Part shown: positions 6,094 through 6,452 of the stretch, piece by piece | Layout of the letters: every line of letters begins with the position of its first letter | How positions within the stretch are numbered: the first letter of the stretch is position 1 | NCBI GenBank assembly: GCA_022600335.1 | Contig: JAHZKN010000020.1 | Location: forward strand, 1 to 6,452 | Source of the DNA: Alphaproteobacteria bacterium | Lineage (GTDB): Bacteria > Pseudomonadota > Alphaproteobacteria > Rhizobiales > Hyphomicrobiaceae | DNA: 6,452 nt | Direction: 5' to 3' | The notes under the pieces: generated by a model | What the model was told of the DNA's origin: nothing | The model's input: only the letters and a program-made list of their open reading frames with translations | Databases searched by the model: none | Program-made: the position numbers and the translations under genes

Positions 6094-6452
6094 ATGGCGG
6101 ACTTCTTGTTCAGTGATGGACGATCCCGAACGCTGACCGAAAAGTTCGTGCGCGTGAACTGGACCTTGTTGCTTGCAATCGCAACCCTTGTTGCCATCGG
6201 CACAATGTCTCTGTACTCGACGGCGGACGGGTCACTGCACCCTTGGGCGGAGGCGCATGCATTGCGTTTTGTGGTTTGTGTTGCTCTTGCGATCACTATT
6301 GCCATGGTGCCGCCGCGTGTTTGGATGTCGCTCGCCGTTCCGGTCTATTTCATTGCTCTAGTGGTGTTGGCTCTGGTTCCAGTGTTTGGAAGCGAAGCAT
6401 TGGGTGCAAAGCGCTGGATTGGAGTTGCTGGGTTGAAATTCCAACCATCAGA
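6094..6452 (+). CDS. rodA: RodA, SEDS-family peptidoglycan glycosyltransferase (3' truncated by window)
   Basis: RodA (also called MrdB) is the polytopic SEDS protein that polymerises lipid II in complex with PBP2. Reading from ATG at 6094 stays open to the window end: 119 complete codons plus two bases. The product starts with a short polar tail (1-21), then helices near 22-41 (NWTLLLAIATLVAIGTMSLY), 56-73 and 78-98. The following loop GAKRWIGVAGLKFQPS (104-119) is the strongly conserved SEDS GAxRWI...QPSE segment, interrupted just at the Glu codon. The catalytic Asp of the large periplasmic loop lies beyond the window. The family is about 370-390 residues, so roughly 30 percent is present. 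taggg (6085-6089) overlapping the mrdA stop is the likely ribosome binding site, close to the start (4 bases). Confidence 0.94.
   Translation, partial: MADFLFSDGRSRTLTEKFVRVNWTLLLAIATLVAIGTMSLYSTADGSLHPWAEAHALRFVVCVALAITIAMVPPRVWMSLAVPVYFIALVVLALVPVFGSEALGAKRWIGVAGLKFQPS

Noticed and set aside
1..6452. Mobile elements, CRISPR, tRNA/rRNA or a novel defence or biosynthetic system
   Set aside because: No regular repeats, transposase or integrase motifs, or structural RNA signatures were seen; every sizeable sense ORF belongs to a known housekeeping family.

Overview
The window looks like a piece of an alphaproteobacterial chromosome of moderate GC (by eye a little over half). It holds the 3' end of leuA followed by the rod-shape operon mreB-mreC-mreD-mrdA(PBP2)-rodA, all on the + strand. 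The alphaproteobacterial assignment rests on protein style, mainly the MreD core, the PBP2 N-terminus and its CEG...HCW...GHG...SCD cysteine/histidine pattern. It is family recognition from memory, not a search result.

Layout. Bases 2-1120 are the C-terminal 372 residues of 2-isopropylmalate synthase; about 140 N-terminal residues lie outside the window. Bases 1121-1500 are a 380-base non-coding stretch with several inverted repeats, a plausible promoter and the mreB leader. mreB (1501-2538), mreC (2687-3625) and mreD (3725-4237) are separated by gaps of 148 and 99 bases. The first gap contains a perfect TATAAT and the second a long imperfect hairpin. mreD, mrdA (4240-6087) and rodA (6094 to beyond the window end) are packed with gaps of only 2 and 6 bases, which suggests translational coupling. 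rodA is cut off by the window edge after 119 codons.

How the genes work together. MreB filaments orient the elongation machinery. MreC and MreD link it to the membrane and periplasm. RodA (SEDS glycosyltransferase) polymerises lipid II, and PBP2 (transpeptidase) crosslinks the new strands. All five core elongasome components are therefore in one transcriptional direction. LeuA belongs to leucine biosynthesis and is a neighbour rather than a partner.

I see no mobile element, CRISPR array, phage gene, tRNA or rRNA, and no evidence of a new gene system. The points worth a second look are in the details: an MreB whose N-terminus lacks the usual hydrophobic membrane-binding helix and whose IIB subdomain is divergent, the hairpins between genes, and the split of the operon into a loosely spaced part and a tightly coupled part.
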